A stretch of DNA of 64,000 nucleotides, taken from assembly GCF_021728535.1 (NCBI RefSeq), contig NZ_JAKKDU010000002.1, positions 128,932 to 192,931 on the forward strand, in the 5' to 3' direction. The notes below the pieces were generated by a model, which saw only the letters and a list, made by a program, of their open reading frames with translations, made no database searches and was not told the origin of the DNA. The DNA comes from Wocania arenilitoris (GTDB lineage: Bacteria > Bacteroidota > Bacteroidia > Flavobacteriales > Flavobacteriaceae). The position numbers and the translations under genes were made by a program. Below, piece after piece: positions 1 through 9,495 of this stretch (position 1 is the stretch's first letter; each line of letters begins with the position of its first letter).

Positions 1-1
1 T

Positions 2-283
2 GATACTTATGGTACTTGCCCATTTAATATGACTGATGGAGAAATAGCAAAAAAGGTTTCAGAGTTATTTGATATGCGACCATTTGCTGTTGAGGAGCGA
101 TTAAAATTACGTTCGCCAATGTATAGCGAAACTGCTGCTTACGGGCATATGGGTAGAAAGAATGAAACTGTTACAAAAACATTTACTCAACCAAATGGAG
201 AAGCTATAACACTTGATGTAGAGTTGTTTACTTGGGAAAAACTTGATTACGTAGAGAAAGTAAAAACTGCTTTTAGGTTGTAA
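2..283 (+). CDS. metK: S-adenosylmethionine synthetase, C-terminal end (5' part outside window)
   Basis: This is the last 93 codons of MetK, the cytosolic enzyme that makes SAM from methionine and ATP. The reading frame is open from base 2, so the start lies upstream of the window. Visible family marks are the FDMRP segment, TAAYGHMGR, and the near-terminal FTWEKLD, which corresponds to the conserved FpWEktD of MetK. The frame ends with TAA. Its presence directly before leucine and methionine genes fits a sulfur amino acid region, and SAM, its product, is the ligand of the two riboswitches downstream. The call is secure although only the tail is seen. Confidence 0.93.
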   Translation, partial: DTYGTCPFNMTDGEIAKKVSELFDMRPFAVEERLKLRSPMYSETAAYGHMGRKNETVTKTFTQPNGEAITLDVELFTWEKLDYVEKVKTAFRL

Positions 284-378
284 AATCTAAACACTTAAAT
301 AATTAATTTAGCTTTGTAAAATTTTACAGGGCTTTTTTTTGTTTTACTGTGTATTTTGAATTTGTGAAAGTATTGAGT

Positions 379-1494
379 TTAAATAATAGTCGATTGCCCT
401 AAATGAATATTTTTAAAATTCAAATTGGTTTCTTCTGGGTTGTTTATAAAATCTTCAATAAAATCGCCCACTTTAGTCGTGCTAATATTGTCGTATTTCA
501 TATTTAAATCGGGTGTAGTAATATGAAGTTTTAACGATTTGTCTACTGCTTTTCGTACTAAAGCAGCTTCAATATCTAATCCAAAATGATCGAGTAACAT
601 TGCTGCCGATAAAATAGATGCTATAGGATTAGCAACACCTTTATTTTTAAATTCATCATTAGCGCCATGAATAGGCTCAAACATAGCGTGTTTATCGTTT
701 ATTGAGGCTGATCCTAGTAAACCAATGGAGCCAACAATAACACTGGCTTCTTCTGATAAAATATCTCCAAACATATTTTCGGTTAAAATAACATCAAACT
801 GCCTTGGGTTTATAATAAGTTCTCTAGCAGCATTATCAATGTACATAAAATTTAATTTAACATTTGGGTACTGTGTAGCCAATTCTTTAACTACTTTACG
901 CCATAAACGAGAGCTTGCTAGAGCGTTGGCTTTATCAACTAAAGTGAGTTTGCCTTTTCTAGATTGCGCTGCCTTAAAAGCTAAATGTGCAATACGTTCA
1001 ATTTCGAAGCGGGAGTATTCGCAAATATCTGAAGCGTTATCATTAGTTAGTTTTTTTTCTCCAAAATAGAGGCCACCATTAAGTTCGCGGTAAATTAAAA
1101 TATTGGTGTCTCGTATTTGTTTAATTTTTAAAGAAGACATATTTAGTAAATCCTCATAAGCAATAACGGGTCTTATATTTGCAAACAAATCGAGCGATTT
1201 TCTGAGTCCTAAAAGCCCTTGCTCAGGTCTTATTTTTGCATCAGGATCCATATCATATTTAGCACTACCAATAGCACCAAATAAAATAGCATCTGCTTTT
1301 TCGCAAATGCTAATGGTTTCTTCTGGTAATGGGTTACCTGTTTTATCAATTGCCGAAGCGCCAACAAGTGCTTTGTTAAAAGTAAATACATGACCAAACT
1401 CCATGGCTATAGCCTTTAAAACCTTAACGGCTTGAGCAGTAACCTCTGGTCCTATACCATCGCCAGGTAAAACAGCTATATTTAATTTCATCAA
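379..1494 (-). CDS. leuB: 3-isopropylmalate dehydrogenase
   Basis: LeuB oxidatively decarboxylates 3-isopropylmalate with NAD+ in leucine synthesis. The 371-residue product has the normal family length. It shows the N-terminal LPGDGIGPEV motif, GAIGSAKYD, the substrate-binding Arg-rich stretch LGLRKSLDLFANIRP, the catalytic YFGEK and DKAN motifs, the metal-binding NMFGDILSEEAS segment, and the NAD-binding EPIHGAN. Two Met codons open the frame; the second (1491) gives the usual MKLNIAVLPGDG start. It lies 68 bp downstream of leuA on the same strand, so the two probably form an operon. leuC and leuD (isopropylmalate isomerase) are not in this window. Confidence 0.95.
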   Translation of the reverse strand: MMKLNIAVLPGDGIGPEVTAQAVKVLKAIAMEFGHVFTFNKALVGASAIDKTGNPLPEETISICEKADAILFGAIGSAKYDMDPDAKIRPEQGLLGLRKSLDLFANIRPVIAYEDLLNMSSLKIKQIRDTNILIYRELNGGLYFGEKKLTNDNASDICEYSRFEIERIAHLAFKAAQSRKGKLTLVDKANALASSRLWRKVVKELATQYPNVKLNFMYIDNAARELIINPRQFDVILTENMFGDILSEEASVIVGSIGLLGSASINDKHAMFEPIHGANDEFKNKGVANPIASILSAAMLLDHFGLDIEAALVRKAVDKSLKLHITTPDLNMKYDNISTTKVGDFIEDFINNPEETNLNFKNIHLGQSTII

Positions 1495-1562
1495 TTTAAC
1501 TTTTATAATTCTCGCCTTTCGACTATCTCTTATGATAAACTGCGGTAAGAATCTATTTTAAT

Positions 1563-2738
1563 TTAAGCTGAAATAATTTCATTATAAACTTTACTGTTTT
1601 CTATAATTTGATGAATATCTTTATCATCAACTTCTTTCTTTTTATCAGCAAAATCTAAAAAGTTAGTATAAATTTCATCTAACTGAAGCTTTGTTAATTC
1701 GTAACCAATATTTTTTGCTCTGTATGCCAAAGCTGCTCTTCCACTTCTTGCTGTTAAAACAATGGCAGATTCTGTTACGCCAACATCTTTGGGGTCTATA
1801 ATTTCGTAAGTTTCACGATTTTTAATTACACCATCTTGATGAATTCCAGAGCTATGAGCAAAAGCATTAGCACCAACAATAGCTTTATTTGGTTGCGTGT
1901 AAATACCCATGCTATCTGAAACTAATTGGCTAATGCCGTAAAGCATCTCCGTTTGAATTTTAGTATCTAAGTTTAGGTAAGGATGCTGCTTTAAAATCAT
2001 TACAACCTCTTCTAAAGCTGTGTTTCCTGCACGTTCGCCAATACCGTTTATAGTGCATTCAATTTGTCTTGCACCATTAATTACACCTTCAATGGAATTT
2101 GCAGTAGCTAATCCTAAATCGTTGTGACAATGACAAGATAATCTAGCTTTTTCAATGCCTTTTACATTTTCTTTTAAGTATTTAATTTTAGCACCATATT
2201 CGTGTGGCAAACAATATCCAGTTGTATCTGGAATATTTAAAACTGTAGCTCCTGCTTTTATAACAGCTTCACAAACACGAGCTAAATATTCGTTATCTGT
2301 TCTGCCAGCATCTTCAGCATAAAATTCAACATCTTCAACAAAAGATTTTGCATAACTAACGGCTTTAACTGCACGTTCAATAATATTTTCTCGAGTCGAT
2401 TTGAATTTGTGTTTTATATGAGAATCAGAAGTACCAATACCCGTATGAATTCGTGCCGTTTTAGCAAGTTTTAAAGCTTCGGCTGCTACTTTTATATCGT
2501 TTTCAACAGATCGTGTTAATCCACAAACGGTTGCATTTTTTACAATTTTAGATATTTCTTCAACAGATTTAAAATCTCCAGGACTTGATACAGGAAATCC
2601 AGCTTCAATAATATCTACCCCTAAAATATCAAGCTGTTCTGCTATAATTAATTTTTGCTCAGTATTAAGCTTACAACCAGGAACTTGCTCGCCATCACGA
2701 AGTGTTGTGTCAAAAATTTGGACGTTATTATTAGACAT
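1563..2738 (-). CDS. leuA: 2-isopropylmalate synthase, short form without regulatory domain
   Basis: This enzyme condenses acetyl-CoA with 2-ketoisovalerate, the first committed step of leucine synthesis. The N-terminus shows the HMGL/LeuA TIM-barrel signature [13 protein letters not shown], then [11 protein letters not shown], the metal-binding [13 protein letters not shown] and the GIGERAGN motif, followed by the [10 protein letters not shown] segment. At 391 residues it stops shortly after the barrel and linker, so it lacks the C-terminal leucine-binding domain of the ~510-residue LeuA. A homocitrate or citramalate synthase is the alternative, but the tight pairing with leuB favours LeuA. 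The start is the Met that begins [16 protein letters not shown]. It is divergent from the gene at 2887. Confidence 0.88.
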   Translation of the reverse strand: MSNNNVQIFDTTLRDGEQVPGCKLNTEQKLIIAEQLDILGVDIIEAGFPVSSPGDFKSVEEISKIVKNATVCGLTRSVENDIKVAAEALKLAKTARIHTGIGTSDSHIKHKFKSTRENIIERAVKAVSYAKSFVEDVEFYAEDAGRTDNEYLARVCEAVIKAGATVLNIPDTTGYCLPHEYGAKIKYLKENVKGIEKARLSCHCHNDLGLATANSIEGVINGARQIECTINGIGERAGNTALEEVVMILKQHPYLNLDTKIQTEMLYGISQLVSDSMGIYTQPNKAIVGANAFAHSSGIHQDGVIKNRETYEIIDPKDVGVTESAIVLTARSGRAALAYRAKNIGYELTKLQLDEIYTNFLDFADKKKEVDDKDIHQIIENSKVYNEIISA

Positions 2739-2886
2739 TTATTAGAATATATTTTTGTATTGTATTACGAATGTATATTTTGGTTTCTTAAAATGGGAAT
2801 TCAACATACAATTTTTACGATGTTTAAACATGATTTTTGATGTTTAATGTATTAAAAATAAGTGTTTTAGATATGTTTTATTAATT

Positions 2887-4440
2887 ATGACAAAAGAGCA
2901 AAAAGATAATTTGTTTGTACTGGTAAAGTCGCTGTCTAAATCTGAAAAAAGACAATTTAAGCTTTATGTAGGTAGATTAGGTGTTAATGAGGACTCCAAA
3001 TTTTTAATGCTTTTTAATATTCTAGATAAGCTTTCTGTATACAATGAAGCTGCTATTTTAAAAAAAGGCATTGTTAAAAAACAGCAGCTATCTAACTTAA
3101 AAGCACATTTGTATAAACAAATTCTTATTAGTTTAAGGTTAAACCCGTCGCATCAAAATGTTAGAATACAAATACGCGAACAACTCGATTTTGCTACTAT
3201 TTTATACCATAAAGGCTTATATAAACAAAGTCTTAAAATTTTAGATAAAGCCAAAGCTTTAGCCATAAATAATGAAGAAAAAAATATAGCTTATGAAATT
3301 GTTGAACTTGAAAAAATAATTGAATCTCAATATATAACGAGGAGTTTAAGTAACAGAGCAGACGAGTTAACTATTCAAGCAAAAGAACTTAGTTTGCAAA
3401 ATGTTTTAGCAAGTAAATTGTCTAATTTATCACTTCAGCTATATGGCTTATTTTTAAAAACTGGTTATATAAAAAATGATTTAGAACACCAACGCATAAC
3501 AAAGTATTTTAATAGCAGGTTACCAAATTACGAGATTACCAAATTAGGTTTTAGAGAAAAATTATGGCTCTATAAAGCTTATTTGTGGTATAGCTTTTTA
3601 ACCCTAGATTTTTTATCCTGTTATAAATATGCCGCTAAATGGGTTAATCTTTTTTATGAAAATAAAGATATGATTGTATTAAATCCGGTCTTTTTTTTAA
3701 GAGGCAATCATTACTTGTTAGAAGCTTTATTTTATTTAAGACATTATAAAAAATTTAAAGAAACCCTGAGGAAACTTGAAGAAATTACTAAAGAAAAATG
3801 GTTTCCTTTAGACGACAATAACGAAAGTTTAGCTTTTTTATACATTTATAACAATAAATTTAATTTACATTTTATTGAAGGTAGTTTTACTGAAGGATTG
3901 CCCTTAATTGATGACGTTTTAGAACAATTAAAAAAGTACAAAAATCGTATTGACGAGCATCACGTTATGGTGTTTTATTATAAAATAGCAAGCATGTATT
4001 TTGGTGCAGGTGAAACTAAAAAATGCATTACATATTTGAGTAAAATTATAAGCAATAAATCGTTGCAAATGCGCGAAGATTTGTTGTGTTTTTCTAGAAT
4101 ATTAAACTTGGTAGCACATTACGAAGCTGGATTAGATTATAATTTAGATGTACTTATAAAAAGTACGTATAAATTTTTAATTAAAATGGAAGATTTGTAC
4201 GAAGTGCAGAAAGAATTCATAAAGTTTTTGAGAGGGTTAGGCGATATATACCCTCAAGATGTTAAGTCAGAATTTATTAAACTGCACAAAAAATTAAAGC
4301 AATTTGAAGATGATCCGTATCAAAGTAGAGCATTTTTGTATTTAGACATAATTTCTTGGTTAGAATCTAAAATTGAAAACAAGCCTGTAGGCTTAATAAT
4401 TAGTAATAAATTTGAAGCTCAAATTTTAAAGAATCCATAA
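2887..4440 (+). CDS. Conserved hypothetical protein, helical-repeat (TPR-like)
   Basis: I do not recognise a named function. The 517-residue product is rich in Lys, Leu and Glu and is predicted by eye to be almost all alpha-helical. From about residue 95 to 330 it has repeated helix pairs of the type YHKGLYKQSLKILDKAKAL, which look like degenerate tetratricopeptide units. There is no signal peptide, membrane segment or catalytic motif, so a cytosolic protein-binding role is the most that can be inferred. The N-terminus (KSLSKSEKRQFKLYV) is charged and is the type seen in a family common in Bacteroidota. It is divergent from leuA and precedes the first SAM riboswitch, with no evident functional link to either. 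Confidence 0.8.
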   Translation: MTKEQKDNLFVLVKSLSKSEKRQFKLYVGRLGVNEDSKFLMLFNILDKLSVYNEAAILKKGIVKKQQLSNLKAHLYKQILISLRLNPSHQNVRIQIREQLDFATILYHKGLYKQSLKILDKAKALAINNEEKNIAYEIVELEKIIESQYITRSLSNRADELTIQAKELSLQNVLASKLSNLSLQLYGLFLKTGYIKNDLEHQRITKYFNSRLPNYEITKLGFREKLWLYKAYLWYSFLTLDFLSCYKYAAKWVNLFYENKDMIVLNPVFFLRGNHYLLEALFYLRHYKKFKETLRKLEEITKEKWFPLDDNNESLAFLYIYNNKFNLHFIEGSFTEGLPLIDDVLEQLKKYKNRIDEHHVMVFYYKIASMYFGAGETKKCITYLSKIISNKSLQMREDLLCFSRILNLVAHYEAGLDYNLDVLIKSTYKFLIKMEDLYEVQKEFIKFLRGLGDIYPQDVKSEFIKLHKKLKQFEDDPYQSRAFLYLDIISWLESKIENKPVGLIISNKFEAQILKNP

Positions 4441-4528
4441 TTTTTTTAAAAAAAAGCATAAAAAATTTGGTTTATAACTTTTTCTGAACGAATATTTGTA
4501 TTCAGAAAGTTCAATAACTTATTGAAAT

Positions 4529-4644
4529 GTTATCAAGAAAGGTGGAGGGATTAGACCCGGTGAAACCTTAGCAACCCTTTATACATAAAGAAGGTGCTAA
4601 ATTCTACTAAAACTACTAATTATTTAGTGTTTCAGATAGATAAC
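4529..4644 (+). promoter_or_regulatory. SAM-I (S-box) riboswitch upstream of metY
   Basis: The conserved S-box core is readable. P1 is closed by GTTATC (4529-4534) pairing with GATAAC (4639-4644). Inside are AGAAAGGTGGAGGGA, the GACCCGGTGAAACC block, TTAGCAACC and GAAGGTGCTAAATTC, all hallmarks of the aptamer. It lies about 120 bp before metY. SAM binding is expected to lower expression of the metY, metX-thrA and metZ unit. A near twin sits at 21091. Confidence 0.96.
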
Positions 4645-4647
4645 CCA

Positions 4648-4681
4648 AAAATTACTTTCAGTAATTTTAATAGTTTCTTTT
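4648..4681 (+). terminator. Hairpin of the riboswitch expression platform
   Basis: AAAATTACT (4648-4656) and AGTAATTTT (4660-4668) form a 9-bp stem with a TTC loop, four bases after the aptamer ends, followed by a T-rich stretch (AATAGTTTCTTTTT). This looks like a weak intrinsic terminator used as the switch's OFF state. The AT-only stem makes the strength uncertain. Confidence 0.55.
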
Positions 4682-4766
4682 TAACATTTTTCTATTAAGT
4701 ATACCTTTTAAGGGTGCATTTGACTTTTGATTTAATCTATTTATTAACTCAAAAAAAATTAGAAAA

Positions 4767-6041
4767 ATGAGTACACAAAAATTAGCAACAAACGCATTAC
4801 ATGCTGGACACGACGTAACTGCCAATGCAGGAACTAGAGCAGTGCCAATTTACCAAACTACATCGTATGTTTTTAATAATTCAGACCATGCAGCAAATCT
4901 ATTTTCTTTGCAAGAATTGGGTTTTATTTACACGCGTTTAAACAATCCAACCAATCAAATTTTACAAGACCGTTTAGCTGCTTTAGAAGGAGGTGTTGGC
5001 GCCGTAGTTTTTGCTTCAGGAACATCGGCAATTTCAACCGGATTATTAACATTATTAAAGGCTGGAGACCATATAGTAGCATCTAGTAGTTTGTATGGTG
5101 GAACCTACAATTTATTAAGTGTTACCTTGCCAAGATTAGGTATTACAACAACATTTGTTGATGCATCTAATCCAGAAAATTTTGCAAATGCAGTACAAGA
5201 TAATACAAGAGCATTTTTTGCAGAGTCTTTAGGAAATCCTAAGTTAGATGTATTGGATTTAGAAGCAATTTCTGCACACTCAAAAGCAGCTGACGTGCCT
5301 TTTATTGTTGATAATACAGTAGCAACTCCTGCATTATTAAACCCTTTAAAGCATGGGGCTAACATAGTAATTCATTCTTTAACTAAATATATTGGCGGTC
5401 AAGGTACATCTATTGGAGGTGCTATTATTGATGGTGGTACTTTTGACTGGTCTAACGGAAAATTCCCAGAATTCACAGAGCCATCAGCTGGTTACCATGG
5501 ATTAAAATATTACGAAACTTTAGGTGCAGCATCATATACTTTTAAATTAATTTTAGAAGGTTTAAGAGATTTTGGAGGAGCATTAAGCCCAACAAATGCA
5601 TTTAATATTATTCAAGGATTAGAAACGTTATCTGTAAGAATAAAACAACATTCAGAAAATGCATTGGCATTGGCTAAATGGTTAGAACAACAAGACGAAG
5701 TTGCTTGGGTAAACTACCCCGGTTTAGAGTCTAGCAAGTATAAAAAACTTGCTGATAAATATTTGCCTAAGGGGCAAAGTGGTATTGTAACCTTTGGACA
5801 TAAAGGAGGTTTTGATGCGGCTAAAAAAATAGCTGATAACACCAAATTATTTTCTTTACTTGCTAATATTGGAGATACGAAATCGCTAATTATTCATCCA
5901 GCAAGTACCACGCATCAACAATTAGATGAGGCTGAACAAGCATCTGCGGGTGTATCTTCAGATTTAATCAGATTATCAGTAGGTATTGAAGATATTGATG
6001 ATTTAAAAGATGATTTAATAGCCGCTTTTAAAACTATTTAG
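4767..6041 (+). CDS. metY: O-acetylhomoserine sulfhydrylase (aminocarboxypropyltransferase)
   Basis: MetY is a PLP enzyme of the Cys/Met metabolism family that makes homocysteine from O-acetylhomoserine and sulfide. The 424-residue length matches the long MetY type rather than the ~390-residue cystathionine synthases. Motifs are RAVPIYQTTSYVF near the N-terminus, YTRLNNPT, the PLP-ring stacking SSLYGGTYNLL, the DNTVATP segment and the lysine at residue 207 in HSLTKYIGGQGTS, which binds PLP. The C-terminus has IHPASTTHQQL. It is the first gene after the SAM riboswitch and is followed 14 bp later by the MetX fusion that supplies its substrate. Confidence 0.94.
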   Translation: MSTQKLATNALHAGHDVTANAGTRAVPIYQTTSYVFNNSDHAANLFSLQELGFIYTRLNNPTNQILQDRLAALEGGVGAVVFASGTSAISTGLLTLLKAGDHIVASSSLYGGTYNLLSVTLPRLGITTTFVDASNPENFANAVQDNTRAFFAESLGNPKLDVLDLEAISAHSKAADVPFIVDNTVATPALLNPLKHGANIVIHSLTKYIGGQGTSIGGAIIDGGTFDWSNGKFPEFTEPSAGYHGLKYYETLGAASYTFKLILEGLRDFGGALSPTNAFNIIQGLETLSVRIKQHSENALALAKWLEQQDEVAWVNYPGLESSKYKKLADKYLPKGQSGIVTFGHKGGFDAAKKIADNTKLFSLLANIGDTKSLIIHPASTTHQQLDEAEQASAGVSSDLIRLSVGIEDIDDLKDDLIAAFKTI

Positions 6042-6055
6042 TAATACGTTTTCAA

Positions 6056-9000
6056 TTGAAAAATTCGCTATCACATATTAATATTTCAAGCTTTATAACC
6101 GAAAGTAAAGTTAGTATTCCTGAAATAAACTTAAGCTATCAAGTATTTGGTAAGCCATTGGGTTCAGCACCAATAGTTTTAGTAAATCATGCTTTAACAG
6201 GGAATAGTAATGTTACTGGGAAAGATGGTTGGTGGAAAGATTTAATAGGTGATAACAAAGTAATCGATACAAAATTATATTCTGTTTTAGCATTTAATAT
6301 TCCAGGGAATGGGTTTGATGGTTATACTATTGAAAATTATAAAGATTTTGTAGCAAGAGATGTCGCAAATCTGTTTTTGTTGGGCCTAGAAAGCTTACAT
6401 ATAGAAAAACTGTTTGCAGTAATTGGAGGTTCTTTAGGCGGTGGTATTGCTTGGGAAATGGCAGCCATTAAACCAGATTTTACGGAACATTTAATACCTG
6501 TAGCAACCGATTGGAAATCGACAGATTGGTTAATTGCAAATTGTCAAATTCAGGAGCAATTTTTGTTAAATTCTAAAAATCCAGTACACGATGCTAGAAT
6601 GCACGCCATGTTGTGTTACCGTACTCCAGAATCTTTTAAGGAACGTTTCCATCGTTCAAAAAATGACGATTTAGAAATTTTTAATGTCGAAAGTTGGTTG
6701 CTGCATCATGGTAACAAATTGCAAAAGCGTTTTCAACTTTCGGCTTATAAGTTGATGAATCAGTTGCTTAAAACAATTGATGTTACAAAAAACAGAAAAA
6801 ACGATTTTAATGTTTTAGAAAACATAAAAGCGAATATTCATATTATTGGTGTCGATTCCGATTTGTTTTTTACTGCCGAAGAAAACAGGCAAACTCATAA
6901 ACAGCTTGCAGTTACCCACCCTAATGTAACGTATAATGAAATAAACTCGGTACATGGGCACGATGCATTTTTAATTGAATATGAACAATTAGAAAAAATA
7001 ATAGAAGGCATTTTTGTGCCAAATTCTAAAAAAAGGAAAATGAAAGTATTAAAGTTTGGAGGGAAATCTTTAGCAAACGGAGAAGGATTAAATAGAGTGC
7101 TTTCCATCATTGAAAATAAAGTAAAAGCTAACGAAAATATTGCTGTTGTGGTTTCAGCAAGAGGCAATGCTACAGATGATTTAGAAACTATTTTAAATAA
7201 AACCTTAAAAGGTGAAGATTATAAGGGATTATTACAAATATTTAAAGAGTATCAAAAAGCGCCTTTAAAAACTATTGATTTTTCTGAAGAATTTTTAATT
7301 CTTGACAAACTATTTGAAGGTGTAAGTTTGTTACGAGATTATAGTAAAAAAACCAAGGACGAAATTTTAGCACAAGGCGAATTACTATCGGCTAAATTAG
7401 TGGCAGCTTTATTAAAAGAAAGAGATGTAAAAGCCAAAGTAACAGATTCAAGAAAATTAATAAAAACCGATGATAATTTTGGTAACGCACAACCAATCTC
7501 TCAACAAACAAAAGATAACGTTAGAAATTATTTTAAACAAAATGATGGGAATACGGTTAATATAGTAACAGGTTTTATCGCTTCAAACTCTAAAGGAGAA
7601 ACCACAACTTTAGGCAGAAATGGCAGTAATTATTCGGCAGCCTTATTAGCAAATCATTTAGACGCAGACGAACTTCAAAACTATACCCATGTAAGCGGTA
7701 TTTATACGGCAAACCCAGATTTGGTTGCCGATGCTCAAAAAATTAGAGCATTGTCATTTAGTGAGGCAAACGAATTGGCAAACTTTGGCACCACTGTTTT
7801 ACACGCCAAAACCATCATTCCTTTAGTCGAAAAAAACATCAGCCTTCGTATTTTAAATACCTTTAATTCGGATGATGAAGGTACTTTAATTACTGCAAAA
7901 CCAAGCTCTAAGGAAGTTACGTCGTTATCAGTTTTAGATAATGTAGCGTTGTTAAACTTAGAAGGTCGCGGATTATTGGGTAAAATTGGTGTCGATGCAA
8001 GAATTTTTAGAGCATTAAGCGATCATGGTATTAGTGTAAGTATCATTTCTCAAGGTTCTTCAGAAAGAGGTATTGGGTTAATCATAGATGCAGAAAAAGC
8101 AACCCAAGCCGTAATTGCTTTAGAACGGGAATTCGAAAATGATTTTTACTCACAAGACGTTAATAAAATTGAAGTGATTGATGACGTATCAGTTATTTCT
8201 ATAATTGGTATTGCCTTAAGTTCGTTTCATAAACCATTTAATGCCCTAATTAAAAACCAAATTACACCGTTGTTATTTAACAATACGGTTACTGGTAGAA
8301 ATGTGAGTTTGGTGGTTAAAAAAGACCAGTTGCACAAAGCTGTTAATGTAATTCATGGTGAGGTTTTTGGAATTTCAAAAAAGATAAACATAGCCATTTT
8401 TGGTCATGGAGGTGTTGGTGGTGCTTTGATAAATCAGATTTTAAAGTCTAAAGACGAGATTGAAAAACGCAAGGGCATTAATCTAAATGTGTTTGCTATT
8501 GCAAATTCTAGAAAACTAATTTTAAATAAAAATGGAGTTGATGAGAATTGGGAAGATGATTTAGAAACAGCGTTACAAGAAAGTTCAATTGAATCAATTA
8601 TCGCTTTCGCAGAAACACATCATTTAGAAAATTTAATTGCGGTTGATAATACAGCAAGTTCAGATTTTTATCAAAATTACATAGCCCTAGTTGAAGCAGG
8701 ATTCGATTTGGTTTCTTCAAACAAAATAGCCAATACCATTTCTCACGATTTTTATACCAGTTTAAGAGATTATTTAAAAGAGCACAATAAGCAGTATTTA
8801 TACGAAACAACTGTTGGTGCGGGCTTACCCTTAATTGATACCATTAAATTATTGCACGAATCTGGAGAAAACATTACTAGAATTAGAGGTGTGTTTTCGG
8901 GTACGTTGAGTTATTTGTTTAATAACTTTTCTGTTGAAGATAAACCGTTTAGTAAAATCATTCAAGAAACCATAGATAAAGGTTTTACCGAACCAGACCC

Positions 9001-9457
9001 AAGAGAAGATTTTTCAGGAAATGATGTGGCAAGAAAGTTATTGATCTTGGCTAGAGAATTAGATTTACAAAATGAATTTGAAGATGTTATGGTACAAAAT
9101 TTAATACCAGAAACGTATCAAAATATTTCTGTGAAATCCTTTTTAAATCAATTGGATGTTTTAGATGAACAATATCAAAAGATAAAAGAAGAACAAGCTG
9201 AAGGATACGTATTGCGATATGTTGGTGACTTATCGGGCGATTTATCGCAAGACAAAGGCAACCTTGAAGTTAAATTAGTATCTATTCCAGAAGATAGTAC
9301 GCTAGGACATGTTAAAGGAAGTGATGCCATTTTTGAGATTTTTACAGAATCTTATGGCGAGCAACCCATAGTTATTCAAGGCGCAGGTGCAGGAGCAGAA
9401 GTAACTGCACGTGGTGTTTTTGGTGATATTTTGAGATTATCAAAACATATTAATTAA
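6056..9457 (+). CDS. Trifunctional fusion: homoserine O-acetyltransferase / aspartate kinase / homoserine dehydrogenase
   Basis: One uninterrupted 1133-codon frame joins three enzymes. Residues 1-320 are MetX, an alpha/beta hydrolase with nucleophile Ser126 in GGSLGG, Asp269 and His302 (GHDAFL) as the likely triad. Residues 329-770 are aspartokinase, opening MKVLKFGGKS, with ACT-type segments after ~620. Residues 778-1133 are homoserine dehydrogenase, with FGHGGVGG for NAD(P), TVGAGLPLIDT, FTEPDPREDFSG and the C-terminal GAGAGAEVTARGVFGDI. The start must be the TTG at 6056, because the first internal Met is residue 135, inside MetX. Codon 329 is an ATG preceded by AAAAGGAAA, so a separate ThrA might also be initiated internally. 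It converts aspartate towards O-acetylhomoserine for metY upstream and metZ downstream. Confidence 0.92.
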   Translation: MKNSLSHINISSFITESKVSIPEINLSYQVFGKPLGSAPIVLVNHALTGNSNVTGKDGWWKDLIGDNKVIDTKLYSVLAFNIPGNGFDGYTIENYKDFVARDVANLFLLGLESLHIEKLFAVIGGSLGGGIAWEMAAIKPDFTEHLIPVATDWKSTDWLIANCQIQEQFLLNSKNPVHDARMHAMLCYRTPESFKERFHRSKNDDLEIFNVESWLLHHGNKLQKRFQLSAYKLMNQLLKTIDVTKNRKNDFNVLENIKANIHIIGVDSDLFFTAEENRQTHKQLAVTHPNVTYNEINSVHGHDAFLIEYEQLEKIIEGIFVPNSKKRKMKVLKFGGKSLANGEGLNRVLSIIENKVKANENIAVVVSARGNATDDLETILNKTLKGEDYKGLLQIFKEYQKAPLKTIDFSEEFLILDKLFEGVSLLRDYSKKTKDEILAQGELLSAKLVAALLKERDVKAKVTDSRKLIKTDDNFGNAQPISQQTKDNVRNYFKQNDGNTVNIVTGFIASNSKGETTTLGRNGSNYSAALLANHLDADELQNYTHVSGIYTANPDLVADAQKIRALSFSEANELANFGTTVLHAKTIIPLVEKNISLRILNTFNSDDEGTLITAKPSSKEVTSLSVLDNVALLNLEGRGLLGKIGVDARIFRALSDHGISVSIISQGSSERGIGLIIDAEKATQAVIALEREFENDFYSQDVNKIEVIDDVSVISIIGIALSSFHKPFNALIKNQITPLLFNNTVTGRNVSLVVKKDQLHKAVNVIHGEVFGISKKINIAIFGHGGVGGALINQILKSKDEIEKRKGINLNVFAIANSRKLILNKNGVDENWEDDLETALQESSIESIIAFAETHHLENLIAVDNTASSDFYQNYIALVEAGFDLVSSNKIANTISHDFYTSLRDYLKEHNKQYLYETTVGAGLPLIDTIKLLHESGENITRIRGVFSGTLSYLFNNFSVEDKPFSKIIQETIDKGFTEPDPREDFSGNDVARKLLILARELDLQNEFEDVMVQNLIPETYQNISVKSFLNQLDVLDEQYQKIKEEQAEGYVLRYVGDLSGDLSQDKGNLEVKLVSIPEDSTLGHVKGSDAIFEIFTESYGEQPIVIQGAGAGAEVTARGVFGDILRLSKHIN

Positions 9458-9495
9458 AAATAAAGCATAAAGCCAGTTTGGTTTGAGAAAATAGA

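Noticed and set aside
725-1069. Open frame opposite leuB, 114 codons
   Set aside because: It lies wholly inside leuB on the other strand and its translation has no known motif; leuB is complete and certain.
2739-2886. Possible leucine leader peptide before leuA (29-codon minus-strand ORF)
   Set aside because: The translation is Lys- and Phe-rich with a single Leu, and no terminator hairpin follows, so an attenuator is not supported.
4521-4650. Small RNA gene or T-box instead of a riboswitch
   Set aside because: The S-box core motifs and P1 pairing match SAM-I; no T-box NGGN loop is seen.
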